Shown here: in pieces, positions 17,358 to 27,099 of the stretch
How positions within the stretch are numbered: position 1 is the stretch's first letter
How the letters are laid out: every line of letters starts with the position of its first letter
DNA from: a virus
IMG/VR virus record: IMGVR_UViG_3300006108_000010
Span: 57,598 to 121,597 of that record
Length of the DNA: 64,000 bases
Reading direction: 5' to 3' (one strand)
Made by a program: the position numbers and the translations under genes
The notes under the pieces: generated by a model
Seen by the model: only the letters and a program-made list of their open reading frames with translations
Told to the model about the DNA's origin: nothing
Databases searched by the model: none

Positions 17358-20189
17358 TTAGCTAGTTATTAATTCGGAGCTATTTGTATCAGAAAGATAT
17401 GCTACATTAGTTGTAGTATATGAGCAAGTAACGAACTTTCCGTTTCCATAAGCTACAGTATTCCAAAATTGCGAAGAAGGTAATGTATTTGAAACCCAAT
17501 TAATACCATCATATGAATATGCAGCTGCATTTGAGTTTGAAGATCCAGAAGAAACAGCAACGAATTTCCCATTTCCATAAGCTACAGAAATCCATTGATA
17601 CCCAGATGGAAAATTAGCTGATATCCAATTTATACCATCATATGAATATGCTGATGTATTTGGATTAGCAACCGAATTATTATTAATAGCAACAAATTTA
17701 CCATTTCCATAAGTTACACTTGTCCAAGTTTGGGGAGATGGTAGTGTTGTTTGAGTCCAATTAATACCATCGGTTGAATATGCTGCTACGGTTGATCCAA
17801 TAGAACTGTTAGATATGGCAACAAACCTTCCTTTTCCATAAGCTACACTTGTCCAATACTGTGGAGATGGTAATGTTGAAGCTTTCCAATTAATACCATC
17901 GGTTGAATATGCTGCTACATTTGAGTTAAAAGCATTATTGCCAGAAATAACAACAAATTTACCATTGCCATAAGTTACGCTTATCCAATACTGGCTAGAT
18001 GGTAATGTTGAAGGTGTCCAATTAATACCATCATTAGAATACGCAGCTGCTGTACTACTACTACCAGAAATAGCAACAAATTTACCGTTTCCGTATGTGA
18101 TAGAGTCCCATGCAACAGTAGACGGTAATGTGTTTTGTGTCCAATTTATTCCATCATAAGAATATGCACCGTAAAGATTTCCAAATGAAACACCAACAAA
18201 TTTACCATTTCCATACACAACTGAATATATTCCATTAGGATTGGAAGGCGTTCCATTGCCATTTTGCCAAATACCAGAAGCAGCTGGGACAAAGTTACTC
18301 GTAACTATTTCTGATGAGTTTGTATCTAAAAGATAAGATACTGCATTTGAATAATTTCCTATTGAACTACCTGTTATTCCGCCACCGCCTATTGCCACAA
18401 ATTTATTATTTCCATAAGCAATAGAAATCCAAGGTGAAGCTGATGACAACGTATAAGGATACCAATTTATACCATCATATGAATATGCTGCAACTGTAGT
18501 ACCAGAATTTGCCGTAGCAACTGCAACAAATTTACCGTTTCCATATGTTACCGAAGACCAATATTGGCTTGACGGTAAATTAAATGAAGTCCATGTAGCA
18601 CCACCGTTTTTTGAATAGGCTCCATTATTAGTTGTACCAGTAGTAGGATTAGATGTATATACGGAACCAGCAACTGCTACAAATATATTATTACCATATA
18701 CAACAGAACACCATGCACCGGAAAAGGGTAAAGTAGACGCTGACCAGTTTATGCCATCCTTTGAATATTGTGCATTGGAAGTACCGCCACCGCCGCCACA
18801 TACTGAAACAAAATTTCCATTACCGTAAGCTATAGCCGAATTCTGACCATAAACTGGTGTCGTTGCTATCCAATTTATACCATCTGATGAATACATTCCT
18901 TGTGCTGTGCCACCATAACCGACTCCAACAAATTTACCATTTCCATATGTAATATAACATCTCGTTGTTGCGGCAGTTGACGATTTCCAATTAATTCCAT
19001 CGTAAGAATATGCGAGAGCCGTTGGTTGAGCAACAGCAACAAATACACCATTACCATAACAAACATAATCCCAAGTTTGATTAGATGGCAAACTAGAATT
19101 TGACCAATTTATACCATCTGTTGAATATGATAATAAATTATTATTACCTCCTCCTCCACTTGATAATGAAGATGCAACAGTAACAAATTTACCATTACCA
19201 TAAGTTAAAGATTGCCAGTATGCAGTATTAGATAATATTGAACTTTGCCACCCATTAGAACTAACAAAATTATTTGTAATTATTCCCGAAGATGTCGTAT
19301 CCACAAAATATGCAATTTGTGAGGTGCAATTCACCGCAATAATTCCGTTTGTAGCTGTTACATTTTGCCATGCTCCTAATTGAGGAGAAGGTAAGTCATT
19401 TTCTTTCCAATTTATAAGATCATATGAATAATAAAAAATTACACCTCCTCCGCTGTTATAAATGAAAAAGATCCCATTACTATATGACATAGCACCAAGA
19501 CCATTAACCGTATTATAATTCTTCCAACTTATACCATCAGTAGAATAAATTAATACGCCCCCGTTTGTGGCTGCAAATTTACCATTTCCAAAAACTATAT
19601 TTGTCCAACTATTACCAGAAGCTAAACCAAAACTTTGAGGTGAAGGTGTGGTACTAGATATCCATGTTATACCGTCAACTGAATATGCTGTTGTATTTGT
19701 GGAATTGTAAGAACTATTATCATAAGCTAAAAATACGCCATTACCATATGTTACACCCCAATAATTTACAGTTGGAAGATTACCACCCGCTTTCCAATTT
19801 ATACCATCAGTTGAATACGCTGTTGTGTTATTTCCTGCTACTGCTACGAATTTACCATTTCCGTATGTTATGGAAGTCCAAGTTGATCCACTTGGTAACG
19901 TTGATGCAGTCCAGTTTATACCATCATAAGAATACCCAGCTGTACTATTTAAGTTTCCATATAAAAGACCAACAAATTTTCCATTTGCATACACTACTGA
20001 ACTAAATCCACTATATCCAGAAGCTAAAACAGGGATATTAAAACTTGTTATATTATTAATATTATCATAATAATATGATGCAACTGAATTATTTGTATAA
20101 AGAAAAGTTCTTCCTCTAGCGGTAACTGCTACGTTTTTTGCTCCATAGCCTTGTATTACTTGCCAAGCATTATTAGTATTAATTGACAT
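17358..20189 (-). CDS. Propeller-repeat adhesin with 17 YSxDGINW / YGNGKFVAV repeats (943 aa)
   Basis: Nearly the whole protein is built from about 17 units, each with a strand pair YGNGKFVAV ... AYSYDGINW followed by a variable loop and TLPSxQYWxSV. The DGINW core is similar to Asp-box/BNR repeats of sialidase-like beta-propellers, with one residue less spacing. Three copies of a boundary segment (AYFVDTTSSGIITNNFV near residue 300, SYLLDTNSSEIVTSNFV near 630, AYLSDTNSSELITS at the C-terminus) divide it into three modules. The protein ends right on the third boundary. Catalytic residues of sialidases are not visible, so binding is more likely than hydrolysis. No promoter box is evident; it lies 8 bases after the upstream gene. 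Confidence 0.85.
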   Translation of the reverse strand: MSINTNNAWQVIQGYGAKNVAVTARGRTFLYTNNSVASYYYDNINNITSFNIPVLASGYSGFSSVVYANGKFVGLLYGNLNSTAGYSYDGINWTASTLPSGSTWTSITYGNGKFVAVAGNNTTAYSTDGINWKAGGNLPTVNYWGVTYGNGVFLAYDNSSYNSTNTTAYSVDGITWISSTTPSPQSFGLASGNSWTNIVFGNGKFAATNGGVLIYSTDGISWKNYNTVNGLGAMSYSNGIFFIYNSGGGVIFYYSYDLINWKENDLPSPQLGAWQNVTATNGIIAVNCTSQIAYFVDTTSSGIITNNFVSSNGWQSSILSNTAYWQSLTYGNGKFVTVASSLSSGGGGNNNLLSYSTDGINWSNSSLPSNQTWDYVCYGNGVFVAVAQPTALAYSYDGINWKSSTAATTRCYITYGNGKFVGVGYGGTAQGMYSSDGINWIATTPVYGQNSAIAYGNGNFVSVCGGGGGTSNAQYSKDGINWSASTLPFSGAWCSVVYGNNIFVAVAGSVYTSNPTTGTTNNGAYSKNGGATWTSFNLPSSQYWSSVTYGNGKFVAVATANSGTTVAAYSYDGINWYPYTLSSASPWISIAYGNNKFVAIGGGGITGSSIGNYSNAVSYLLDTNSSEIVTSNFVPAASGIWQNGNGTPSNPNGIYSVVYGNGKFVGVSFGNLYGAYSYDGINWTQNTLPSTVAWDSITYGNGKFVAISGSSSTAAAYSNDGINWTPSTLPSSQYWISVTYGNGKFVVISGNNAFNSNVAAYSTDGINWKASTLPSPQYWTSVAYGKGRFVAISNSSIGSTVAAYSTDGINWTQTTLPSPQTWTSVTYGNGKFVAINNNSVANPNTSAYSYDGINWISANFPSGYQWISVAYGNGKFVAVSSGSSNSNAAAYSYDGINWVSNTLPSSQFWNTVAYGNGKFVTCSYTTTNVAYLSDTNSSELITS
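17400..20130 (-). repeat. Coding repeat array: 17 propeller units
   Basis: Degenerate direct repeats of roughly 130-170 bases carry the reverse complement of the DGINW and YGNGKFV codons. They are clear at amino-acid level and partly conserved at DNA level. Neighbouring copies (for example 17690-18070) are most alike, which points to recent duplication. Confidence 0.8.
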
Positions 20190-20197
20190 AAAGCTAC

Positions 20198-23100
20198 TTA
20201 TGAAATTCTAGTAACTTTTCTATAGCTTCCCTGTAACGGAGTAATATTTCCAGCACTATCAATTATATTAAGAACTAGATTGGTAGCAGATACTGATGTC
20301 TGGAAATAAGCTTTAATTATTGCATTTGCGCTTGCGCCAGCTGTAAGTGATCCGGTTGCTGGTAAGCTTACGCCGTTACTGAAAGCAGAAAGAGCAGCAG
20401 CATTAGATGTCGCACCATTTGGTGTTATGCCTCCTACTGCTGTTTGTATATAATTAGAAGAAATAAACGCAATCGTGTTAGCAGAAGATAATTGATAAGT
20501 AACAGTTCCTGCTGTATTTTTCTGATAGTATAAAACATATTCGATTTCATACTGCGCAGCAGATGTTAAATAATCAGCCTGTGGGAAGCCATTATAGAAA
20601 TATGGCATACCTGAGTTAATTGAAGAGGCAGTTGATTGTAATGTTACATATTGAGGAACACCCAATGCATATATAGGATTTGAACCACTTAATCCAACAT
20701 AAACACCATTAGCAAAATTCATTGATAATGTGCTTGCGCCGTTTCCGTTTACATTATTAAGTGTATAACCATCAGATAAGATTACCTGATTACCAGTACC
20801 AAAGAAATTAACAGCACTTACTGACGCACCTGCTACAGCACCCTGTGAACTTAAATTATTTACATAGGTATAACCTTGTTGGCTTCCATTTATATTAGAA
20901 CCGATAATGAAGCTATTGCATGCATTTAAAATGTTTCCGCAACCACCTAATATACCATTAAATCCTGAATTATAGATACAATTTCCAGATCCACTTATAA
21001 TGAATGAACTTTGGGTTGTGCAATATCCAGAATTTGTTCCTATCGAATTACGAATACCTGAACCGATAAAATTATAGCAACTAGAACCATAACCTATAAT
21101 ACAGTTGCAATCACCTACACCGATAAACGAACTACATAAAACTGACGGGTAATTACAAGTTGCAAATGAATTGCGAGAACCATTTAAAATAGTAGAATTA
21201 TAAATCTTACCACCACCGCCACCTGTAATCCAAGGATATATAATATTGCAACATCCATTTAAAATAGTGGATTGATAAACTAAAGAATATCCACTTATGG
21301 TATTGCACTGACCACCGATAATATCAGAAAGATAGACTGGACCGTTTGAGGTACAAATATTATTAGCCGAACCACTAGCGATTAAAGATTGAACGCCTTG
21401 ATTTGCATTAGTTTTGCCACCTATGGTAATAGAATATGCACCAGATGCTGTATTACCTGAACCGCCGCCTATAAAGTTAGTTCCGCTTTGGCATACGCCA
21501 TTTATTGAAGTAACGTTGTTTAATCCTGAACCGTTGCCATAATATGTACCGCAAATAGATCCATTTGTACTTAAATTGTTTACGTATGTAAAGTTTGGTT
21601 GTGGAGCAACAATTGATTGTCCAAAAATAAATACACATGATTGATTATTGGTGTTATTACCAATACCACCTAAAATGGCAGAATAACAACCACAATTACA
21701 GTTTTGTTGACCGCCGATTGTAACAGATCCCTGTGCAGTTGCGGTATTTATAAGCCCAAGAGCGATACTGATACTACCGCATGCACAAGAACCGCAACCA
21801 CCTGCTATAGCATAATTACCACCACAAGCAACATTACCTTTGCCGCCTATTACAGTTGTATAATTTCCGCTGGCACTATTACCGCAACCACCAGCTACTG
21901 TTACATTAGTTCCAGTTGCTGTATTACCACTTCCACCACCAATAAAATTGGTTCCACTTTGACATACACCATAAATACCAGTTAAATTAGAACCATTACC
22001 GTAAATATAACCTTGTGAACTTAAATTATTAACATATGTTGTATTTGAACGTGATGCAGTTAAATTAGATCCCAATATAAAGGTATTATCAAATCCACAT
22101 GAAACATTGTTTGTTCCCCCTGCAATAAATGCACAATTTGCACTTAAGGTGTTAGTTGAACCACCAAGAACACTTGAATTAATCCCTGCCAAACAATTAC
22201 CTGTACCACCACCAATAAAGGAATTGCAGGTTGTTGCAATATGTTGCGAACCATTAGAAATAGCAGTAATACAGTTGGACGATCCACCATCAATTACATT
22301 ATTATATAAATATGATGCACCGTTTCCACAGGTGCTTAAACCGATAAAGTTTGTGCAACCACCATTAATTGTATTAGTTGATGCTAATGCAACGCCACCA
22401 CCACCATTAACATAACATGACATTGTATTACCTACGCCGCCGTTTATGTTAGAATTATTAAAAATAACGGTATTGCAGCAACCGCCTCCTATGTTAGAAT
22501 AATTTCCAGATGCTGTATTGCATTGACCTGCTAAAATTGCTGAACGGTTACCAGTGGCACTATTAGAAAATCCACCACCGACAAAAGTAAATCCATTTGA
22601 TGAACAATTATTCTGACCGCCAACTGCCACTGAAGCATATCCAGATGCCGTATTGTTACTGCCACCTAAAACCGATGCAAGCCATGCGCATGCTTTATTA
22701 TTAGCACCGCCGACAACGACCGAATCAGTCCCGCATAATGAATTGTTAAATCCACCTCCTATAAAACAATTATTTGATTGTAAACACACTCCGTTAGATG
22801 CAACTATACCAGTTAAGTTTGCTCCATTACCGATAAAATTAGAAGCACTAACTGCACCAGTGGAGGTAATAACCATTGCTGCATTTGCACTTAATGTACC
22901 ACCTGTAAAGAAAACCAGATTGTTGTTAGTAGATGTACCGATTGCTAGGTTTCCTCCAATTGAATACATGTAGGAATCATTAGGACCGACAACATTGAAT
23001 GCTGGACTATATGCATTACCATTATATGCGCTGCTATTAATACCAATATCGAGATATGATCCTAAATTCGCTGCGTTATTATAAGAATTGGGACTTGTAT

Positions 23101-23515
23101 TATTAGTAAGAACAAAATCCGTACTTGCGCTCAATCCACCATATAAGTTTTGTATTTGGTTATATACAGATAAATTGCTTGATGCGGCGATAACGAACGG
23201 AAGTGCATTACCAGTTGATGAAGTATTTTGTATAATAGTGGTAGAAGGCATATTTACTGCCCCTTGTGAATTTATACTATTAACAAATAAATTATTTGCA
23301 CTAATAGATGGTGCGCTAACCGAATTTGTGAATGTTGCATTAGCAGAATTTGATGTAAGCCAACTATATGAAGTATTCCAATTTGCACTAGATGGAATTG
23401 AAATAGTAAGGTTTGTTAAATTAGAACCGTTTCCAAAAAAATTAGAAGCACTTAACGAGCCAGATGCACTAAGTGCTCCGTTTACTAATAAATTATCAAG
23501 GTAGTTTACAGACAT
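20198..23515 (-). CDS. Tail fibre with Cys-rich GGxxN beta-roll repeats (1105 aa)
   Basis: The N-terminal ~240 residues are a stalk (SANWNTSYSWLTSNSANATF) plus a module also found in the right-edge gene (YNGNAYSPAFNVVGPNDSYM, then FFTGGTLSANAAM). Residues about 240-890 are GGxxNxxSGxYSxIxGG repeats of 14-16 residues, resembling YadA-type head repeats. They contain very many cysteines (GGCCNTVIF, NCNCGCYSAILGG, GGCGSCACGSISIALG). The array is broken by linkers of the form TFILGSNLTASRSNTTYVNN. The last ~200 residues form a separate tip ending LQGSYRKVTRIS. It probably forms a trimeric fibre. It starts 12 bases after the SANW gene. Confidence 0.85.
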   Translation of the reverse strand: MSVNYLDNLLVNGALSASGSLSASNFFGNGSNLTNLTISIPSSANWNTSYSWLTSNSANATFTNSVSAPSISANNLFVNSINSQGAVNMPSTTIIQNTSSTGNALPFVIAASSNLSVYNQIQNLYGGLSASTDFVLTNNTSPNSYNNAANLGSYLDIGINSSAYNGNAYSPAFNVVGPNDSYMYSIGGNLAIGTSTNNNLVFFTGGTLSANAAMVITSTGAVSASNFIGNGANLTGIVASNGVCLQSNNCFIGGGFNNSLCGTDSVVVGGANNKACAWLASVLGGSNNTASGYASVAVGGQNNCSSNGFTFVGGGFSNSATGNRSAILAGQCNTASGNYSNIGGGCCNTVIFNNSNINGGVGNTMSCYVNGGGGVALASTNTINGGCTNFIGLSTCGNGASYLYNNVIDGGSSNCITAISNGSQHIATTCNSFIGGGTGNCLAGINSSVLGGSTNTLSANCAFIAGGTNNVSCGFDNTFILGSNLTASRSNTTYVNNLSSQGYIYGNGSNLTGIYGVCQSGTNFIGGGSGNTATGTNVTVAGGCGNSASGNYTTVIGGKGNVACGGNYAIAGGCGSCACGSISIALGLINTATAQGSVTIGGQQNCNCGCYSAILGGIGNNTNNQSCVFIFGQSIVAPQPNFTYVNNLSTNGSICGTYYGNGSGLNNVTSINGVCQSGTNFIGGGSGNTASGAYSITIGGKTNANQGVQSLIASGSANNICTSNGPVYLSDIIGGQCNTISGYSLVYQSTILNGCCNIIYPWITGGGGGKIYNSTILNGSRNSFATCNYPSVLCSSFIGVGDCNCIIGYGSSCYNFIGSGIRNSIGTNSGYCTTQSSFIISGSGNCIYNSGFNGILGGCGNILNACNSFIIGSNINGSQQGYTYVNNLSSQGAVAGASVSAVNFFGTGNQVILSDGYTLNNVNGNGASTLSMNFANGVYVGLSGSNPIYALGVPQYVTLQSTASSINSGMPYFYNGFPQADYLTSAAQYEIEYVLYYQKNTAGTVTYQLSSANTIAFISSNYIQTAVGGITPNGATSNAAALSAFSNGVSLPATGSLTAGASANAIIKAYFQTSVSATNLVLNIIDSAGNITPLQGSYRKVTRIS
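20840..22790 (-). repeat. Coding repeat region: Cys-rich GGxxN units
   Basis: Short degenerate repeats of about 42-48 bases encode GGxxN...SG...Y units. The same kind of array occurs at about 28900-30180 and 60560-61640 in other fibre genes. Confidence 0.75.
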
Positions 23516-23522
23516 ATTCTAT

Positions 23523-23530
23523 AATATTTA
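23523..23530 (-). promoter_or_regulatory. Late-type promoter box TAAATATT
   Basis: TAAATATT on the minus strand, 7 bases before the ATG at 23515, overlapping the stop codon of the upstream gene. Confidence 0.6.
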
Positions 23531-26500
23531 TCCAATAACCACAACTCTATAAGAATTAAGAGATGGCGGTGAATTGAATGTTAATGTTACGGTTGAAGTG
23601 CTTGTGTTAACAATTGTTGGTATACCAACTGTGAATGTGCTAGTATTATAAACTTGTGTTATAACATCTTGGGTATTAAGATTATGTTTAAATGCATATG
23701 TTGTATTAATACCATCGCCTATTGTTGAAACTGCTTTGTTTGTTGTTCCCCATGTTGCGCTAACAGAATTAACCTTGCTGTAAACTGATGCATTATTTGC
23801 ACTAGCAGACTGCAAGAATGAAATAGAATTCCAGTTAGCTGAATTAGAGTTTACATTACTGAATACACTAGCATTATTAGCACTAGCTGATTGTAAAAAG
23901 GATATACTGTTCCAGTTAGCTGAATTAGAGTTTACATTACTGAATACACTAGCATTATTAGCACTAGCTGACTGCAAGAAAGATATGCTATTCCAGTTAG
24001 CTGAATTAGAATTTACATTACTATAAACTGATGCATTGTTAGCACTAGCAGATTGTAAGAAAGAAATAGAAGACCAGTTTGCGCTTAAAGAACACAATGT
24101 AACATATGCTGATTGCCAATTTCCACTAACTCCTGATAATATACTTGAAGCTGCGCTATTCCAACCAGAACTTAAACTATTAACTTGTGTGTAAACCGAA
24201 CTCCAGTTAGCAGAATTTGAATTTACATTGCTGAATACAGAAGCATTATTAGCACTAGCTGATTGTAAGAAGGATATGGAAGACCAGTTTGCCGAATTTG
24301 AATTTACTGAACTATAAACAGATTGATCATTAGCAGAAAGAGCTTGTAAGAAAGATATACTGTTCCAGATGGCGGAATTTGAATTTACATTACTATAAAC
24401 TGATTTATCATTAGCAGATAACCCCTGTAAGAAAGATATACTGTTCCAATTAGCAGAATTTGAGTTAACACTACTATAAACTGATTGATCATTAGCAGAT
24501 AAACCTTGTAAGAAAGATATTGAACTCCAGTTAGCACTATTGGAGTTTACGTTAGTGTAAACGGATGCATTATTAGCTGATTGGCTTTGGAATCCACTTC
24601 CTGTATTCCAATTAGAACTTAAATTATTAACCTGCGAATAAGCACTATCCCAACTATTTCTATTGTTACCTGTGATAATAGAATCTGCTATATTAGTGAT
24701 CCAAGATGGATAAGAATAAGAACCATTTGTATAGACACCATTTGTTACTGTTGCTGCATTGCCATTAAGATTGCCATTAAATGCTGTTGCCCATATCTGG
24801 TTGCTTGCTGAAATGTCACCTAAAACAGTTAATGTTTTATTTGGTGTTGATGTTTTAATACCAACAACACCGCCATTATAAACACTACCATCTGCGTTTG
24901 TTGTTTTACCCACATATAGAGCAGGATAACCGTCAAAGAATGTTGCTATACCTAAACTGCTGCCAGATGCTTGTTGAACATTTACCGCATATACATTAGC
25001 ATTATTATTAACAACGTTAAATGCACTGGTTGTTCCAACGTTATTTGTTTGGTTCGATATACCACCCTGTGCCGAAATAGAACCATAAACTGTTATATTA
25101 CCGTATAAATATTGCGTTTGACCAGCAGGAAAATTATTTACAACTAAATATGCACTATTATTGTTTACCCAAGTAATTGTTGATGATTGAGCCTTTACAG
25201 TAGAGAAAACTGATGCATTATTTGCTGATTGATTTTGAAAAACTGATATAGTATTCCAATTAGCACTGTTTGAATTTACTGAAGAGTAAACTGATGCATT
25301 GTTAGCAGATTGTGTTTGAACTGTAGTAGCAACAGAACCACCACCACTCCAACCACTACTAAGTAAGGATACTTGGCTATAAACTGATAAGTTGTTTGCT
25401 GATTGAGGTTCAAAGAAATTAATATTGTTCCAATTGGCAGAATTTGAATTTACATTACTGTAAACCGATTGATTATTTGCAGATAACCCTTGCAAGAAAG
25501 ATATAGAAGACCAATTAGCACTATTTGAATTTACTGAACTAAAAACGCTAGCATTATTAGCACTAGCTGACTGCAAGAAAGATATGCTATTCCAGTTAGC
25601 TGAATTTGAATTTACTGAACTGTATACGGATGCATTATTTGCACTAGCCGATTGTAAGAAAGATATACTATTCCAATTAGCACTATTAGAGTTTACATAA
25701 CTGTAAACTGATTTATCATTAGCAGATAAAGCCTGTAAGAAAGATATGCTATTCCAGTTAGCAGAATTAGAACTCACGCTACTGTAAACCGATTGATCGT
25801 TAGCTGATAATGATTGTAAGAAAGATATACTATTCCAATTAGCACTATTTGAATTTACAGAACTGAAAACACTAGCATTGTTAGCGGACTGAGATTCAAA
25901 CAAATTAATATTATTCCAATTAGCAGAATTAGAATTTACATAACTAAAAACAGATAAATTATTAGCTGACTGAGATTCAAAGAAATTTATGTTATTCCAG
26001 TTAGAACTATTAGAATTTACATTGCTATAAACTGATGCGTTATTTGCACTAGCAGACTGCAAGAAAGATATACTGTTCCAGTTGGCACTATTTGAATTTA
26101 CCGAAGAGTAAACAGAAGCATTATTTGCACTAGCAGTTTGTAAAAAGGATATTGAATTCCAATTAGCACTATTTGAGTTTACCGAACTGAAAACACTAGC
26201 ATTGTTAGCTGACTGAGATTCAAAGAAATTTATATTATTCCAGTTTGCACTATTGGAATTTACTGAACTAAAAACAGATAAATTATTAGCTGATTGGGTT
26301 TCAAAGAAATTTATGTTATTCCAATTAGCTGAATTAGAATTTACAGAACTGAAAACACTAGCATTGTTGGCTGATTGGGACTCAAAGAAATTTATGTTAT
26401 TCCAGTTTGCACTATTGGAATTTACTGAACTAAAAACAGATAAATTATTAGCTGATTGAGTTTCAAAGAAATTAATATTGTTCCAATTTGCACTATTTGA

Positions 26501-27085
26501 ATTTACATAATTAAAAACACTAGAATTATTAGCTGATTGATTATTAAATGTACTGTAAACAGAACTCCAATTACCACTTAAAGATTTAGTAGTATTATAA
26601 ACTGAAACATCATATCCAGATTGATTATTAAATGTACTATAAACAGAACTCCAATTTGAACTTAAAGTATTTGTAGTATTATAAACTGATGTGTTATATG
26701 CAGATTGGTTATTAAATGCACTATAAACAGAGTTCCAGTTGCCACTTAAAGCACAAACGGTAGCAAAAACAGAATTCCAATTACCAGATGTTGCGGTAAC
26801 AGAATTGAATACAGAATTCCAGTTCCCAGAAGTCGCAAAAACCGAATTAAATACGGAATTCCAATTAGCAGATAATGACTCTATTGTTAGAAAACTTGAA
26901 GAATTGCTCTGCACCCAACTGGCATAATCAAGCGTTTCAGTATAATAACCAATATCTGAAATGGCTGCTTTTTTAGTAATGCCACCTTGAACCAAGGCAA
27001 AAATTTCATTTCCTGCTAAAGGAGAGTTTGCTTGATTTAAATCAACAATTAGTTTTACTCTATCTGAAGTAACATTATCAGCCAT
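23528..27085 (-). CDS. Tail fibre shaft with about 23 SANW repeats (1185 aa)
   Basis: The N-terminus (DNVTSDRVKLIVDLNQANSP, then LAGNEIFALVQGGITKKAAI) resembles fibre attachment segments. Then come about 23 copies of a 27-residue unit, VNSNSANWNSISFLQ plus SASANNASVYSS, in two blocks (about residues 50-640 and 800-1110). They are separated by a GIGT-like module (GVVGIKTSTPNKTLTVLGDI). The last ~75 residues are a small fibre tip (YAFKHNLNTQDVITQVYNTS, ending SYRVVVIG) common in phage fibres. Very low charge, with Asn and Ser dominating. A long trimeric stalk is inferred. The same 27-residue units reappear in the fibre genes at 58414 and 62785. Confidence 0.85.
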   Translation of the reverse strand: MADNVTSDRVKLIVDLNQANSPLAGNEIFALVQGGITKKAAISDIGYYTETLDYASWVQSNSSSFLTIESLSANWNSVFNSVFATSGNWNSVFNSVTATSGNWNSVFATVCALSGNWNSVYSAFNNQSAYNTSVYNTTNTLSSNWSSVYSTFNNQSGYDVSVYNTTKSLSGNWSSVYSTFNNQSANNSSVFNYVNSNSANWNNINFFETQSANNLSVFSSVNSNSANWNNINFFESQSANNASVFSSVNSNSANWNNINFFETQSANNLSVFSSVNSNSANWNNINFFESQSANNASVFSSVNSNSANWNSISFLQTASANNASVYSSVNSNSANWNSISFLQSASANNASVYSNVNSNSSNWNNINFFESQSANNLSVFSYVNSNSANWNNINLFESQSANNASVFSSVNSNSANWNSISFLQSLSANDQSVYSSVSSNSANWNSISFLQALSANDKSVYSYVNSNSANWNSISFLQSASANNASVYSSVNSNSANWNSISFLQSASANNASVFSSVNSNSANWSSISFLQGLSANNQSVYSNVNSNSANWNNINFFEPQSANNLSVYSQVSLLSSGWSGGGSVATTVQTQSANNASVYSSVNSNSANWNTISVFQNQSANNASVFSTVKAQSSTITWVNNNSAYLVVNNFPAGQTQYLYGNITVYGSISAQGGISNQTNNVGTTSAFNVVNNNANVYAVNVQQASGSSLGIATFFDGYPALYVGKTTNADGSVYNGGVVGIKTSTPNKTLTVLGDISASNQIWATAFNGNLNGNAATVTNGVYTNGSYSYPSWITNIADSIITGNNRNSWDSAYSQVNNLSSNWNTGSGFQSQSANNASVYTNVNSNSANWSSISFLQGLSANDQSVYSSVNSNSANWNSISFLQGLSANDKSVYSNVNSNSAIWNSISFLQALSANDQSVYSSVNSNSANWSSISFLQSASANNASVFSNVNSNSANWSSVYTQVNSLSSGWNSAASSILSGVSGNWQSAYVTLCSLSANWSSISFLQSASANNASVYSNVNSNSANWNSISFLQSASANNASVFSNVNSNSANWNSISFLQSASANNASVFSNVNSNSANWNSISFLQSASANNASVYSKVNSVSATWGTTNKAVSTIGDGINTTYAFKHNLNTQDVITQVYNTSTFTVGIPTIVNTSTSTVTLTFNSPPSLNSYRVVVIG
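23770..26900 (-). repeat. Direct repeats, 81-bp unit (SANW repeats)
   Basis: An 81-base unit recurs in near-identical form (for example the copies at about 23808 and 23889). The array is interrupted at about 24660-25200 by unrelated sequence. Long stretches of identity between copies should favour homologous expansion and contraction. Confidence 0.85.
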
Positions 27086-27089
27086 ATAG

Positions 27090-27097
27090 TATATTTA
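27090..27097 (-). promoter_or_regulatory. Late-type promoter box TAAATATA
   Basis: TAAATATA on the minus strand, 4 bases before the ATG at 27085, inside the 14-base gap between genes. Confidence 0.5.
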
Positions 27098-27099
27098 CC

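Noticed and set aside
17358-20189. Active sialidase
   Set aside because: Only a modified Asp-box-like core is repeated. The arginine triad and other catalytic residues expected of sialidases are not recognisable.
22107-22973. Long plus-strand open frames opposite the GGxxN fibre gene (for example at 22107-22415 and 22653-22973)
   Set aside because: They are mirror frames caused by the repetitive composition of the fibre gene. The translations are Pro/Ala/Leu low complexity with no start signal, and the minus-strand gene is clearly real.
23770-26900. CRISPR array
   Set aside because: The repeats are in-frame coding repeats of 81 bases inside one open frame, without unique spacers of constant length.
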